Shown here piece by piece: positions 1-11,731 of a stretch of 64,000 bases of DNA. Source of the stretch: Plantago major (Eukaryota; Streptophyta; Magnoliopsida; Lamiales; Plantaginaceae); contig CM048841.1 of assembly GCA_026545765.1 (NCBI GenBank), forward strand, positions 7,599,145-7,663,144, given 5' to 3'. Positions within the stretch are counted from its first letter, which is position 1. Each line of letters begins with the position of its first letter. The notes under the pieces were generated by a model that ran no database searches, was not told the DNA's origin, and saw nothing but the letters and a program-made list of their open reading frames with translations. The translations under genes and the position numbers were made by a program.

Positions 1-969
1 GTGATCCTTAACAAGCATTGTTATTTGTGAAGGAGTTGAATTAAGATTTCATATCTGAGATTCATTCTCTTGAACACTTATCATAGACTTGGGTCAGTAA
101 AGAACAAGATACCATACATTGAAAAGTGTATTAAGTATACTTGATTCATAGAGCTATCTGCATAACTGAACAAGTTATTAAAGAAGCTCACCTGACAAAC
201 TACCATAACCAACACCTTAATCGGCGTGGAGTACAGGAAGTACTTAGTTTGGGAAACTAAGGAATAACTCCAAGGTTACTGAGCATAGGAAGTACTTAGG
301 AAACTAAGGAATAGCTCAAAAGGTTTCTGAGTACAGGAAGTACTTGGCTGAGAAAGCCGAGGAATAACTCAAGGGGAACACTTGGTTGGGAACCTAGTGT
401 ATTTAGGAATCAAGAGAAGATACTTGTAAGGTTACCTCAATTATCTGTCTTAGTGGATTCTAGGTCTGAGAAAGGCCGAAGTGGATTAGTTGAAGGATTA
501 CACCACCTTCAGATACCACTATAAAGACTTGTGTTGTTTACTTTCTGCAATCTATTACTTGCTTTATTTACCTTGCTAAGTATTTACACATATCTTGCTG
601 AGAACGTGCACTTATCACAAAAAGTCTTCCGCTCTCTGAAAATAAGTATCAGATATCTGAGAAATTGTGTTTATCGACAAAAGTTTGAAAAAGACTATTC
701 ACCCCCCCCCCCCCCCCTCTAGTCTTTTACTTTGCCGTTATCTGGACCAACACTTATCATTCTATTTATCCTGCTAAGTATTTAAACACATTATATCTTG
801 CTAAGCACGTGCACTTAGCACAGAAAAGTCTTCCGCTCTCTGAAATTAAGTATCAAATATCTTCACAGATATCTGAGAAATTGTGTTTATCGACAAAAGT
901 TGTAAAAGACTATTCAACCCCCCCCCCCCCCCCCTCTAATCTTTTCCTTTGCCGTTATCTGGACCAACA
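1..969 (+). repeat. Sirevirus-like LTR, 3' part, cut by window start
   Basis: This stretch matches the 3' two thirds of the LTRs of the complete element at 29607-45659; the same text runs from about 30452 and from about 44902. It ends in CCAACA at 969, the expected LTR end. The terminal segment is present twice: one LTR end is at 752, and 753-969 repeats roughly 545-752 with moderate divergence. Each copy holds a long C run (702-717 and 918-934). The 5' part of the LTR and any internal region lie left of the window, so I cannot tell a solo LTR from the 3' LTR of a complete element. It abuts Gypsy A sequence and so is probably a younger insertion into it; GAGTC (970-974) is the candidate target duplication. 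Confidence 0.85.
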
Positions 970-1579
970 GAGTCTTCCCTAGTTTCCTTAGGGACAAGGC
1001 GAAGAGTTGGCTTATCTCACTACATCCAGCAGTTTGACTACATGGGACGAGGTTTACAACAAGATTATGCTCAGATACTTCCCATTGAAGAAGACATCCG
1101 ACCTGAAGAGCCAAATCCAGAACTTCAATCAACTGGACTGAGAAACATTCTATGAAGCAAGCGAGAGATATAAGGATCTACTTGACAGGTGCCCGATGCA
1201 CTCCTACGCGCTGTTCGACAAGGTCAACAACTTCTATAAGGGAATTGACTCTATCAGCTAGGCACTTATTGACGGAGCATGTCAAGGGAATCTGCTAGAC
1301 GTACCCCCAAGAAGGATTTGGGAGGTGTGTGAGAACCTCAGCGAAAACTCAATGCAAAAGGGACGAGGAAGGAATGTCCGATCTAAGGAAGTTCATGTTG
1401 TCGAGGAGGTTTCATGGAAAATGATCACAAAGAGACTGGATGATATAGAGGCCGAACTATCTAGGAGAGAGTCCGAAGGAGAAGATGGATGCAAGGAACC
1501 ATCGGAGGAGGCAAACTACATCCAGGATGGTGAACCATCATCAAGCCAAACCCCCTCCGTCAGACCAAACCTGGCATGA
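970..1579 (+). pseudogene. Gag fragment (Retrotrans_gag type), Gypsy A
   Basis: Translation of about 1080-1340 gives a recognisable Athila/Tat Gag core: a QLD-ETFYEASERYKDLL block, a CP-H motif, FDKVNNFYKGI and a LIDGACQG block followed by a WE/LLE-like end. Gag packages the element RNA. It is broken: a TGA falls inside the first motif and a TAG follows the FYKGI block near 1258. The frame then continues as an open stretch (1325-1579) rich in charged residues and ends at a stop; the neighbouring frame takes over from 1485. The N-terminal part of Gag was lost to the LTR insertion on the left. Clearly a pseudogene; the family call rests on my recognition of the motif order. Confidence 0.7.
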
Positions 1580-2966
1580 AGTTAGACAACACCGGAGTCG
1601 ACCTCTTACCCCTATAACACCGAGAAGGGTAACCGCACCAGCTCAGAAGGAGTCACCCCTTTTGGATGGAAATATCCACTTCGTCATTAAGGAGCTGAGG
1701 ACGGTAAGGGAGTTTATGGAGAAACAAAAGGAAAGGGACGACAAGGAGGAGGGAATTATTGAAAGAGCGGATGAAGTGCTCTACAGGATCAATGAGAAGG
1801 TAGAAGAAGTGGAAGGAAGCTTGGTAAACATAACAGAAAGGCCGATGATACTTCTAGAGCAACGTGATGAGGAGAAAGAAGACGACGAAGAATGCGATGA
1901 TGAGGAGGAAGCTATAAAGCGGATGGATGCAGAAGACAGACGGACTTCCGAAAAAATCCTCGATAAGATTTCTAACTCTCGCTTTAACTTTACCTTATCT
2001 AGTGAATTGTGTATAGAAGGTGACTCCTCGAGACTATGCAAGTACCTCTACGGGGAAAAGAACCAGATGGAGAATTTCAGGAGGAATAAGAGGAAAGAAA
2101 ACCCCTACTTCCGAACTAATATCCCCAGGAGAGAAATCAATCCCTTAGCATTTCAAATTACAATCAACATAGGGGGCGGGATGGTAGTAGGAACTCTAGA
2201 CTTGGAATCCAATGTGAATGTTATCCTCTTAGAGATGTACAAGAGACTCAAGTTGACAGGTAAGACCGACGCTTGTGGCATGTCCTACGATGTCGGCATG
2301 AGCATAGCAAAGAACTATGGAATGGTTAGAAACGTGCTCATCAAAGTTGGTACTCTCATAATCCCGGTGGACCTACTGGAAGTCGACTACGAGAATGACA
2401 ACAATAGAAGCTTATATCTGGGAAGGCCATTTATGATAATGACTAACACCATTATTGATATAACTGGCAGAAAGGTTTCTATGTTTGTTAATGGACTGCA
2501 GAGTGACGTGGAATTGTCCATCGGAAGGTCGCACCTTAAGAAGGGGAAACTTGTAGCTGAAAGATCGCCAAGGAGAAAGAAGGATCAACCACCTGGGGAA
2601 TTTCAAGAAGCGCTGATGAAGATGAAGGAAATAGATAAGAACTATTTCTATTCGCATGAAATTCACTTCCAGTTTTCGAATCTAAGAGACAAGGCGAACA
2701 AACCCTATAAGATCTATCTAGACAAGTGGATGACCGGAAGATGGAAATTGGGAAACGAGGGGCTATTCTACGAGAACTTCAAGGATGATAAGGGTTTTAG
2801 AAACCGACTCAAGAATGAAGGAAGTACCCTCTACAAGTTCAAGTTTACAAGGGAAGGTGACCGATTCAACATGGGAGTGAAGGATTGGAATACCGACCCG
2901 AGTTTCATGGAAGATTGGTTGACTACTTGCACCGATGAAAAACGGGGGTCCTACCCCGGCAACTGA
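1485..2966 (+). pseudogene. Gag C-terminus plus degraded retroviral-type aspartic protease
   Basis: An open frame of 493 codons. Residues about 60-150 are charged and coiled-coil-like, with a long acidic run. Residues about 215-345 have the fold signature of a plant gypsy protease: a short lead strand, GTLDLESNVNVILLEMYKRL, then a strand region, a KVG-IPVD segment and LGRPFM-TII. Family members carry DLGAS at the active site; here it reads DLES, so the catalytic Asp survives but the Gly-Ala-Ser part does not. The last third (residues 370-490) is unfamiliar. The frame stops where a complete element would continue into RT. Activity is unlikely. The long open frame despite a damaged active site may reflect trans-mobilisation or chance. 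Confidence 0.65.
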
Positions 2967-3375
2967 GTCATCAACAACCAGAGGTCGAGCTATAAAACCT
3001 TAAATAAGCGCTTATTGGGAGGCAACCCAAGATCACGTTTACTTTTACGCATTTGCATTCACATTTTTAATTTTCGTTTTTTCTCGTTTTCCGTGACAAA
3101 ATTATTTTTCGAAAAACTTATCAAAATCATTTTCAAATTTTCTTATTTATCTATGTTTGCTTTTTGAAAAATCGAAAAAACCAAAAGAATCGAAAAAACG
3201 CGAAACATTGCGAAGGAAGAAGAGGCCGGGCAGCAGCCTCACTGCGGCCTACTGGCGACCGCAATGAGGTGCTCCCAGCTCACTTCTTCCCCTTTTAAAC
3301 ACCAAAATCATTTTTTCCTCCTTCCCCACTTCATTTTCTTCACAATTTCGTTACTTTCTCTATAATTATATCTTC
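2967..3375 (+). other. Gypsy A spacer between protease ORF and second ORF, part 1
   Basis: Non-coding and T-rich. It starts with the conserved-looking GGGAGGCAACCCAA phrase near 3018-3030. At 3228-3290 it has a GC-rich stretch with ACTGCGGCC/GACCGCAATG words like those in the Gypsy A LTRs, then CCTTTTAAACACC. This could be a leader or internal promoter for the ORF that starts at 6106; that is inference only. Confidence 0.4.
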
Positions 3376-3394
3376 CCAATTGCATTATTAGCTT

Positions 3395-5437
3395 CTTTTT
3401 CTTTTTTTTTAAGAGCCGAAGCTCAGCTTTTATTAATAATGAAAGAGAAAGACGGAGAAAGGCACCCGTCGGTACAAGATACTTGAAAAAGAAAACCACA
3501 AAGCCAATAAAGATCCAGAGCCAACCACCTTAAAATTCAATCATAAGAGTCAAAGGTGGAGAAGAGAGGAGAGTCACAATCTTCATGATCAAACCCATAT
3601 TCGTCACAATCAGAACCATAATCTTCAGAATCAGACCCAGAATCCTCTCGAGACCCAACTGACCGAGAACCATACGACATAAACCTGACTCCAACGGGAG
3701 GAACTGAACCTTCAGATTTCCTTCTTCTATGCATTCCGGTGCATTGTTATTATAAGCAGCCATCAAGGGTTTTGGGTAAATGGAATATGTGCCAAATGAA
3801 TCCGTCGAAGATTCACCAATAGCCAAAAGGAACATTTCATCACTATCTTTACAATCAACAGGATCGCCAATTTCCATATCAAAATAGTTCTCAAAACCAA
3901 AAGGAAATTCTTCAATGTCATCAACAACTTGCTCATTCACCTCCAAATTTTCCAAACCATCTTCGTACTCATCATCAACAGTAACTAATTTTGGTTAATC
4001 CTGAACAGTAACATCATTGAGAACTTGCTCAACTACATGATCAGTACCACCAGATAACTCAGAATGACATGTCACAATAGAATCCATACTACTAGAAGTA
4101 GCAACAACCTTTCCATTTGAGGAAACAGGAACATTATCCACCGCATTACATAATTCTTTTCCATCTCCTACTTTGCAACAAATAGCACAATATACAGGAA
4201 CATAATCATATAGAACTTCGACCTTACAGTTAATGCCCAAGTAAACAATGTAGAACAAATCCAAGAGTGGTTTTGACACGTCAAGTTCAACACACACTCG
4301 TACTCTGTCTAGTCTTGACATGTTTGCTGTAGCATCATCTACTCTAATAGGCTTGCCCAAGAGTTTAACAATTTCAAACAGTGCTTCACGTTGAAAAAAC
4401 ATGAAAGGAACATTTTTCAAAGTGAGTCAAACCGGAACCAAAGGAGAATCTACCGCATATGCAGATGACGGAGACCAATCCAACAAAGTCAAATAGCAAC
4501 CAGCTATAAACATGAAACCTTTCAATTTTAAGAAGATAAAATCTTCTTCCAACAACAGTCTTACACACAGGCAACGAGAGTCCATAAAACTCACAAAAAA
4601 ACCTTCCTTTCAATGAAAGGGATTTTAGAGCAGGAGCAACCAATGCTATATTAGGGACAGAAGCTGAGAAATTACCAATGATCGTGTAACCAAATGAGGA
4701 AGCTAGCTCCGCAACTTCCTGATTATTGAAACTGACCACAGGTATATCGCCATTGACAACCAAATTTTTTGGTTTGACAATTTTCCTATCTCCATAAGCA
4801 GCAACACCATCGAAGAAGGACAATGAATGGTCCTTAGGCAGCTTTTATGAAACCAATCGACCCGGGTCGAAGCTCCTCCTAGCAGTGGGAGGCACGAACT
4901 GGTGGGCCAACCCCGAAGCAGTCCCTCGAGCTGAGTAAAACATACCAACTTACTGACCCAAATACATGGAGCAGCCAATGAGTAAAGACAACAGGAAGGC
5001 TGACCGGAAAAGAATGGCCGGAAAGAAGAGTGGGACGGGAATGGGGAGGTAGGAGTGAACGTTCCAAGGTGAAGGATGAGATAGAAATAGAGGTGAAGGA
5101 CGGGAAAGGAAGGAACAAACCAGATCTGAAATCGAAACCAGATCTGGATTCGAATAGCCTCACAACGAACTGAAATAGCCACTCCAATAACAAAAAAAGA
5201 TCAGAAATAAAGAGAGAAATCCCAGACTGAGAAGGTTGGTGGCGGAGGGAGCAAGAGGGAAAGGTACGGAATAACGGGCTGAGGTTGGTGGTCGGAGAGT
5301 GCTTGAGAAGGGGGAGGGAGGCGGATCTGAAAAAGAAGGCTGAGGATGGTGGCCGGAGTAACAGGTATGCGGGCTTAGGATGGTGTTCGAAGATAGCAGC
5401 TGCGGGGAGAGAAGGATGGTGTTCGGAGATAGCCACT
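3395..5437 (-). mobile_element. ORF1-only L1-type LINE (half-L1-like), 2.0 kb
   Basis: The element is flanked by a perfect 19-bp target duplication, ccaattgcattattagctt, at 3376-3394 and 5438-5456. On the plus strand it opens with a T-rich run (3395-3411), the poly(A) tail of a minus-strand element. Its only coding content is an ORF1 of plant L1 type (about 4823-3530). No endonuclease or RT is present, and the poly(A) tail follows the end of ORF1 by about 120 bp. About 600 bp of upstream sequence (4824-5437) includes a short tandem repeat of a GGATGGTG(T)-CGGAGAT unit near 5346-5430, which may be the 5' UTR. It interrupts Gypsy A spacer DNA. It resembles the half-L1 (HAL1) concept known in mammals and must have been mobilised by another L1. 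Confidence 0.82.
3530..4823 (-). pseudogene. LINE ORF1 protein (DUF4283 plus zinc-knuckle type), broken
   Basis: Read on the minus strand, the first block (4823-4386) begins MSFFDGVAAYGD and matches the N-terminal RNA-binding domain of plant L1 ORF1 (DUF4283 style, with LKSLSLKGRFFCEFYG and a RFYLLKI segment). The next block (4420-3995) holds LFEIVKLLGKPIRVDDATA and VRVCVELDVSKPL, then a degenerate knuckle, VPVYCAICCKVGDGKELC. One frameshift lies near 4400 and one stop near 3993; after that the same frame runs on to 3530 with an acidic tail. ORF1 proteins bind the LINE RNA as a chaperone. Neither an ORF2 start nor an endonuclease follows. Read-through or trans supply would be needed for any function. 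Confidence 0.75.
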
Positions 5438-5456
5438 CCAATTGCATTATTAGCTT

Positions 5457-6105
5457 GCCCATCCATCATCAACATCAAGTAAGTAATCTCTACTCATTAT
5501 TATCGTCATTACATCTTCATTTCAATGTCTTTATCATTCATCTCTTTGCTTGCACTTTCTTCTTGCTTCTTTGGTGTTTAGCAATTATGTGCTTCAATTG
5601 ATTGATTTGTTGATGTTTGAGATATGTGGATACATGCTTACTTTTAGTATTCACTACATTAACACTTGCTTGATGGAGATTTGACAAATCGTGTGAGAAT
5701 TTAAAGGTTTTTGTTTTTGCCTACCAAGTGTTCGATAAAATGTCTCAATAAAACAAACTCATTTGTCAACCCCTTTCTCCCTCGATTACTTGCTTACATG
5801 GTAGTAACTTTTTGAAGTATGCCTAGAAAACATGTTTGCATCGTCATATGCTCATAGGATGGAAACTACATTACTATTTGCCTTTGAACTTGATGCTTGA
5901 CACAACTTGAAAACTTGAGTTACATGCCTAGTTCTTGCATTATTTTGAAGTGGCTATTGATCTTATTACAAGCTATAATTTTGCATACACCTTCTGCCAC
6001 ACATTAGGTTTGGGGCAGAAGAAACCCCATTGGATTTGCATGTAAGCCTTAGACTTGATTTAACTCCAAACATGCTATCTCACACACTTTTTTGGCCTAG
6101 GTACA
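5457..6105 (+). other. Gypsy A spacer, part 2 (upstream of second ORF)
   Basis: This continues the T-rich leader interrupted by the LINE. It holds no coding sequence. A short GGTTTGGGGCAGAAG stretch near 6007-6021 resembles the purine-rich TTTGGGG words found elsewhere in this element. The ATG of the next ORF at 6106 lies directly after it. Confidence 0.45.
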
Positions 6106-7327
6106 ATGGGAAGAACCAAAGGAGGAAAGGATGTGGGTGAACCGAGCACTAAGAGGGCAAAGAAAGGGAAGAAGGTGGCATCGACGACCCTCTCAAGCAA
6201 GGCTCGGAGTTGGCTACTGGTTAATAGCGACCGAGCGGTGATCCCCGAGAGGAAAATTGAGATCGAATGGGGGATGAACCCGGCCCTTATAATTGGATCC
6301 ACGACGTTTTGAGCCTCTATGCTTGGGGAACTTTCACTTCCATTCTCCGAGGATACGATATAGAGATAGTCCGGGAGTTCTATGCGAACTACTTCCAACT
6401 GAAGGTCAAAAAGCTGGAGGATGCACTTTTAGATCGCCCCATCATCATTCGAGGGGTAGAGGTCATGTTTGAGCCAGGAGCTATTAAGGAATTCTTCGAA
6501 ATTCCAAAGGAGCACATCCATGGCGAATACAAGGAACCGGCATATGACAAGATGGAGTACGGAGATATCCTACGAGACATCCCACGGGTATTACTCGGAG
6601 AGAGATTTAAAGAGGATGTTGTGGGAATGTCCATCCCGAGGGCTACACTCAACGGAAGAGCAAGATTTTGGATGCACCTTGTGGAGACCAACTTGAAGCC
6701 AACCCTACACTATGAAGGACTCAAGGGCGACGTAGCCACTCTTGTCTATGCAATTATGGAGGGTCACTACATTGATGTTGGAAGAATCATGGTGAAGGAG
6801 ATGCAAATGATGAAGAATAACACAAGAAGAACCTACCATTCCCCGGTCTCACTACCGCTATATGCCAGAAGAATGGAGTTCCTACTAGTGAGTCGGGATT
6901 CGCCCGGCTCATAGAACCTTTCGATGAAGACAGAACTACCCACCTCCTTGAGATGCAGGAGAAGGCCGCCAAAGCCGAGCTTAGGAGAAGAGGAGTAGCG
7001 GATCAGCCGCAAGGAGCTTTTGACATAAATTCATTCAACGAATTTGTGAATAACTATCAGATGGTAAGTCAAGGGAATGCACAAAGGCAAGATGATATGA
7101 ACGGAATGGGTCGGAGGTCGGAATGGAACAATCATGTCACCCACCTGCACCGTTATGAGCAGATCTCCTTTCGGCAGGAGAACATTGACGGGCATGGTCA
7201 CTATGAGTATCCACCTTATTACCCACCACTACAGCTCTATCCACCGCCCGACGTTGATGTGACGCTGTACTACCAAGGCTATCAAGGATTTTATCCTCCA
7301 CCGCCTCCTGGAGGATCCTCATCTTGA
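6106..7327 (+). pseudogene. Gypsy-associated second ORF (plant transposon protein type)
   Basis: Three frames make one product. It begins MGRTKGGKDVGEPSTKRAKK, a basic start. The second block (6267-6914) has the signature I know from proteins annotated as putative plant transposon protein in Athila/Tat-like elements: YANYFQL, a VMFEPGAIKEFFEIP motif, LNGRARFWMHLVETNLKPT, and YAIMEGHYIDVGRIM. The last block (6953-7327) has EMQEKAAKAELRR followed by a Pro/Tyr-rich tail. Frameshifts lie near 6290 and 6930. The function is not known to me; it sits where gypsy elements carry extra ORFs. It is not a DNA transposase. The family assignment is by motif memory. Confidence 0.65.
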
Positions 7328-8510
7328 ATCACCATCTGGACTGGAGAAGTAGCACCGAGTGGGGAGTATCTTTTCTTTTTCTCTTTACTTTCCTAGTATT
7401 CTATCTGCTCTTAGCTAGGTTTGGGGGAGGAATTTGATTTGATTGCGACCTGCTTAACTATTCGGTCTATAATAACTTTAAATACTCGCACTTAGTAATT
7501 TCATTTTAAGTTATGTTTAACCTTATCTGTTACATCTAAGGTCTTTTACTTCTTGAAAAATATTTTGATCTGTGGGAGAGTACCGAGTGTGGGCCATAAC
7601 TGAGATAAGGGGCTGTGGATTTGTTTTCCTGCTTTGTTGCTTACTGAATATATGCTCTGACCGAATCCGATCCATGCTACTTTGATGAGTGAGTTTAATT
7701 GCTACTCTAATTGGAATCCTGTGTGCAACCGTGTGAACACTGCTATTCTTGAGTCTTTATTTTTCAACAACATGAATATGATTAGTGGTACTCACCTTTC
7801 TGAATCTTTTTCTATACCTTTCACTAGCCCCGTTGAAAGCCTTTTAAGCCCTTATGAAACTCCACCATGTATCCTATACTTGTTTTACTAAAGCGGTGAC
7901 AGTAACCTACCGTCGAGCTTGAACAAAGAAACGAAGCAACGAGTTCCAAAGAATGGAGGAGAATCATGTTTTGATCATGATCGAGAATTGGTTTGGGGTA
8001 AGAAGAGAAGAAAAGCCTGACCCCAGTTCGAGAAATTGGTTTGGGGGAGAAGAGGAAGATGATCATCATCGAAAGGTAACTTTGTTGGCCCTACTGTTTA
8101 TTACAGTGCTAAAAATCAGTAGCTCTTGCTCCAGAAAAAATAGAAAAGAACGTACCGAAAAAAGCAAAGGTACAAAAGTCTCAGAGTGGATCTGTGGTCC
8201 TTGTGATGACCATTTTCCTCTTGGGCATGTTACAGATACTACCCACATACCGGTGTGGCCCTAAAAAGCAACATGTCAGTGAGGGTTGATGGCAAGTATA
8301 CCAAACCAGCACGCACAAAAGTGTGGAATTCGGTAAAACAGACACTACCAAAAAATGTAGAGACTAAAAGAGCCCAATGATGGCCAACCAGAAGCATACG
8401 AGTTAGTAAAACGACTGCAAAAAATAGTATGCCAAAAAAGAAAAAAAAAAGAGAGAAAAAATAAAAAGGAGCAAGTAGTCTATGTGTGAAGCGACCGATG
8501 GAGAAGTTAC
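7328..8510 (+). other. Gypsy A 3' non-coding region, part 1
   Basis: Non-coding sequence after the second ORF. Purine-rich TTTGGGGGAGG words recur (about 7421-7430 and 8039-8048), resembling the polypurine tract used at 15571-15581. The last bases, GTTAC (8506-8510), are the left target duplication of the Copia C insertion. Confidence 0.5.
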
Positions 8511-9548
8511 TGTTAGAACTTAGGATCCCGGATTGGTACTTTGAAACAAGATCAATAGACAATGTTGCCAACAATGTTTTTCAACATTGTCTTCAACATA
8601 GCAAACAGATGGCAGCGGATGAATAAGAATGAAACTTCTATTACCAAGCCAATATATAGAAAAATATATTGGCAGCGCCGTAGGCAAAATATCTACTGAC
8701 AGGAAAAGTAGATCTAATCAAGTGGGTTTAATACAATCACAGATGATTGATTAAACAACCAAAACTAGCCCTAGAAGAACTAACAGTAAAAGCTATTCTA
8801 GGTCGATGTTTGAAAGAGTTATTCCAACAATGAATACTCTTAGACAAACTCTAAAGCTAGCAGAAAACAAGAAGCCTAAACTCTTTTAATAAAATCTTGA
8901 TTGATCATCAAGAAAGGCTCAATGATTGCTCGGCTAAATCCTTGTATATATACTTGAGATATCGACAGCTCCCATCCAAGTCGAAAGGCAATAGGATCTT
9001 AGCAAAGGCAATTTTCCATGTTCTTGTTTTCTTCAATAATCAGCTAGAAGGAAATTCCCATATTAGTGTCTTCAACAATATATTTCCTTCTTGCTTTCTT
9101 CAACAATATTCTTGAAAGATTCTCTCTTTGATCTCAGCAGGAAGAAACTAACGTTGTTTCTCTGTATATGGCTGGCTGGAAAATCTTTCCAAGATTATCT
9201 CTAGAGAATCTTTTATTTCCTTCATTCTTTCAAGGTGCCCATAACTTGTCAAACTCTTTCCTTCTTTTTAGATTGCATTCCTTGTGTCCAAAGCAGCTCA
9301 AACTCTTTCCTTATTCCTGCAGAAATTCGAATTGATTGCTTCCAGTCCAAGTCATCAATCCAATTGGCCTGCTTGTTTTTATGTTGTCTGCTGTTGTCCG
9401 TAATGTTGTTCCAACATTGTATCGGCACTATTTCGCAATGTTGCACAACATTGAAATCATGCAGTTCACAAACAACAACAACAAACACAAACATTGAACT
9501 GAATCATGAAAGATAAGATTAACTAATCAAGTGCAACTTGCATTTTCA
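8511..9548 (-). repeat. Copia C 3' LTR
   Basis: On the plus strand it starts TGTTAGAACTTAGG and ends GCATTTTCA; element orientation is minus. It pairs with 14042-15079 at equal length. It contains inverted CAATGTTG/CAACATTG clusters at about 8558-8600 and 9399-9453. Confidence 0.9.
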
Positions 9549-9562
9549 ATCTCCCCCTTAAT
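9549..9562 (-). promoter_or_regulatory. Polypurine tract of Copia C
   Basis: On the minus strand it reads TTAAGGGGGAGAT, directly before the LTR start TGAAAATG. This is the plus-strand DNA primer position expected in an LTR retrotransposon. Similar tracts recur further upstream in the 3' UTR. Confidence 0.8.
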
Positions 9563-11731
9563 CTTAGTCTTTCATCAAGCAATAGCATTCCTTTGGGCTC
9601 ATTGATTCCTTTTGATCCAATAAGTATGTTTGAGCCCAACTTGATATATCCTACAAAATATTTATAGAAAAACAACTACAAACATTGAACCGGTTATGTT
9701 ACGAAGAAAGGTTGAATTACTAAACAAAGTGCACTAAATCGCACTTTCAATCTCCCCCTTAATTCTGATCTTTCTTCACACAACCTAAAACCAGTTTGTT
9801 AGTCAAATCGAACAAGTAGGATTTAAACAAGTCAAGAGGAATCCTTTGTTGGGAACTGAAAGATAAAGTGCAATTGATCAATGCTGATGGACAATGTTGA
9901 GTCAACACAGAACTCAACATTGCTATAAATATGCACTTTCAAATTCCCTCTTATGTCTTTGTCTACTCATCTCCTTTGAACTAATCATGGGCATCACATC
10001 ATACTTCTTTTGACAATTCCTGCACTCAGTAGTTAGTGAATAAAGACAAACTTGCGTAGAATCGCAGTACAAGTGCAGTAAACAAAGTCGTCTGTAATGT
10101 TGACACAACATTGCAGTCAACACTGCACTATTTAATCTCCCCCTTTGTCTTTCTTCACAAAAACACACCTGAACAAACTTGTTAGACACAAACAAATATA
10201 ACAGGCATGAAACTACAGAACTCCCCCTCAACATTAGACGAGAGCAATATAACAAAATAATGTATGTTTGCTTTTTGTTCAATCTCTTCTCTTCTCCCCC
10301 TTTTTTGAGAAGAAAGATATCTCTCAGATTATTCAACCAAGTTCACAGAAGGAGACAAGAAGACATGCAATGAGTGCAATACTGAGTTGTGGAATATAGG
10401 ACCTGCAATAAGAGCTGTGCAATGTTGGAGAATGATGTTGAAAACATTGAGTTCAACACTGGCAGCCAAGGTGATAGCAGAAGCAGGAAAAGAGTTTGGA
10501 TCGGCTGGAGAGCAGTGTTAGGATAAGAGTGGATGGTCATGATGGGTGTTGTTGGGTTTGCCTTAAAAGATCCTGCAAATATATGTCAATGCTACAGAAA
10601 CTGTGCACAACTGTTAATAAAAGATTAAAGTTGCAAGTAAAACAGTTATCCGTCAAGTCATAGTAATTAGATAAACAGATAAACCCTAGGGAGGTTGACA
10701 CTAAAAATCTTGATCTTAAATAATGACTTGAAATGCAAGAACAGGAAAGCAAAAACCCCAAACCCCAATGAAACACCTTAGACCTGAAACACCTCAGACC
10801 TACTCCCCCTCAAACCCAAAAACACAGAAGGTCGGATAGAAGCACATATAAAAAGAGCAAATATAAGTCGAAAGTACTCCAAGGACCCGATGTTGACCAA
10901 AGATGTTGACTCAACATTGATGACAACATCGGGAAATCGGACCACTCAATGTAAGTCACCAGAAACCAAGTCTCAAAATGTGCGATTCGATTAACACCAC
11001 GATCTGCGAGCAAAGAGAGAGAGAAAGGAATACCAAAGAAACACACTCAACATTGCCTCGAAGTAAATTGAACAATTAGCATAAGTTTGAGTGGGGGTGA
11101 CCATGAGACCGTGAACCATGTCGAATAATTGGAACACGTATGAATCCGCTCCAAAGCCGAAACTATGCGGAGTTAGGCAAACACACGTCTCATGGCATAA
11201 AATCACTCATTTGACCACATTGGGTAATTTGGTACTCGGAAAGTGAACCGGTGACATTACGAGAATCGGCACTTTTGTGCGTGTCGGTTTCGATCTGAGC
11301 CATCAACCCTCACGACATATGACACATTGGCCACGTCGATATCTGGATAGTATTTGAAACACATGAACACGATCCTCGATTGAAACACTTGAGCCCTTTT
11401 ATCATAATTCATAGGATTTATTAAGCATAAAGGGAGGAGGCAACATCAAGTGTGAGTCAAGTACGAGTAAAAATAGCCAAAAGCAAAAGTGGGTTTTACA
11501 TAAAGCAAACACACAGAGACTCGATCCTTTCAACCTTGGTTTCAAATAGCCTTTCAAACCCTAAGCATCACCATCGTAAGCTACAAAGCGAACGACCATA
11601 GATCAGTCTGAAGCCTGAAAGCACATAGACACACAAAAAAAATAAAGAAAATCAAAAGGCAAAAAAACACATCACTTTTTTTCGACGGTGTTGGTGTGAT
11701 GTTAAGTCAACACTGGTTTCAACATCGAAGA
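9563..11731 (-). other. Copia C 3' UTR with reiterated polypurine tracts and palindromic motif
   Basis: No coding sequence. On the plus strand CTCCCCCTT-type tracts recur at about 9749-9761, 10136-10145, 10221-10229 and 10801-10809. At 9734-9761 a LTR-start-like segment, GCACTTTCA, directly abuts such a tract, as at the true junction; a weaker copy is at about 9932-9950. Inverted CAATGTTG/CAACATTG or closely related words cluster at 9892-9925, 10097-10121, 10423-10462, 10888-10931 and 11688-11728. Reiterated polypurine tracts and palindromes in non-coding regions are, to my knowledge, features of Sireviruses. Confidence 0.65.

Noticed and set aside
3530..5478. Long minus-strand open frames (for example 5478-4879) as separate host proteins
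   Set aside because: They lie in the 5' part of the ORF1-only LINE, overlap each other and cross its target duplication.
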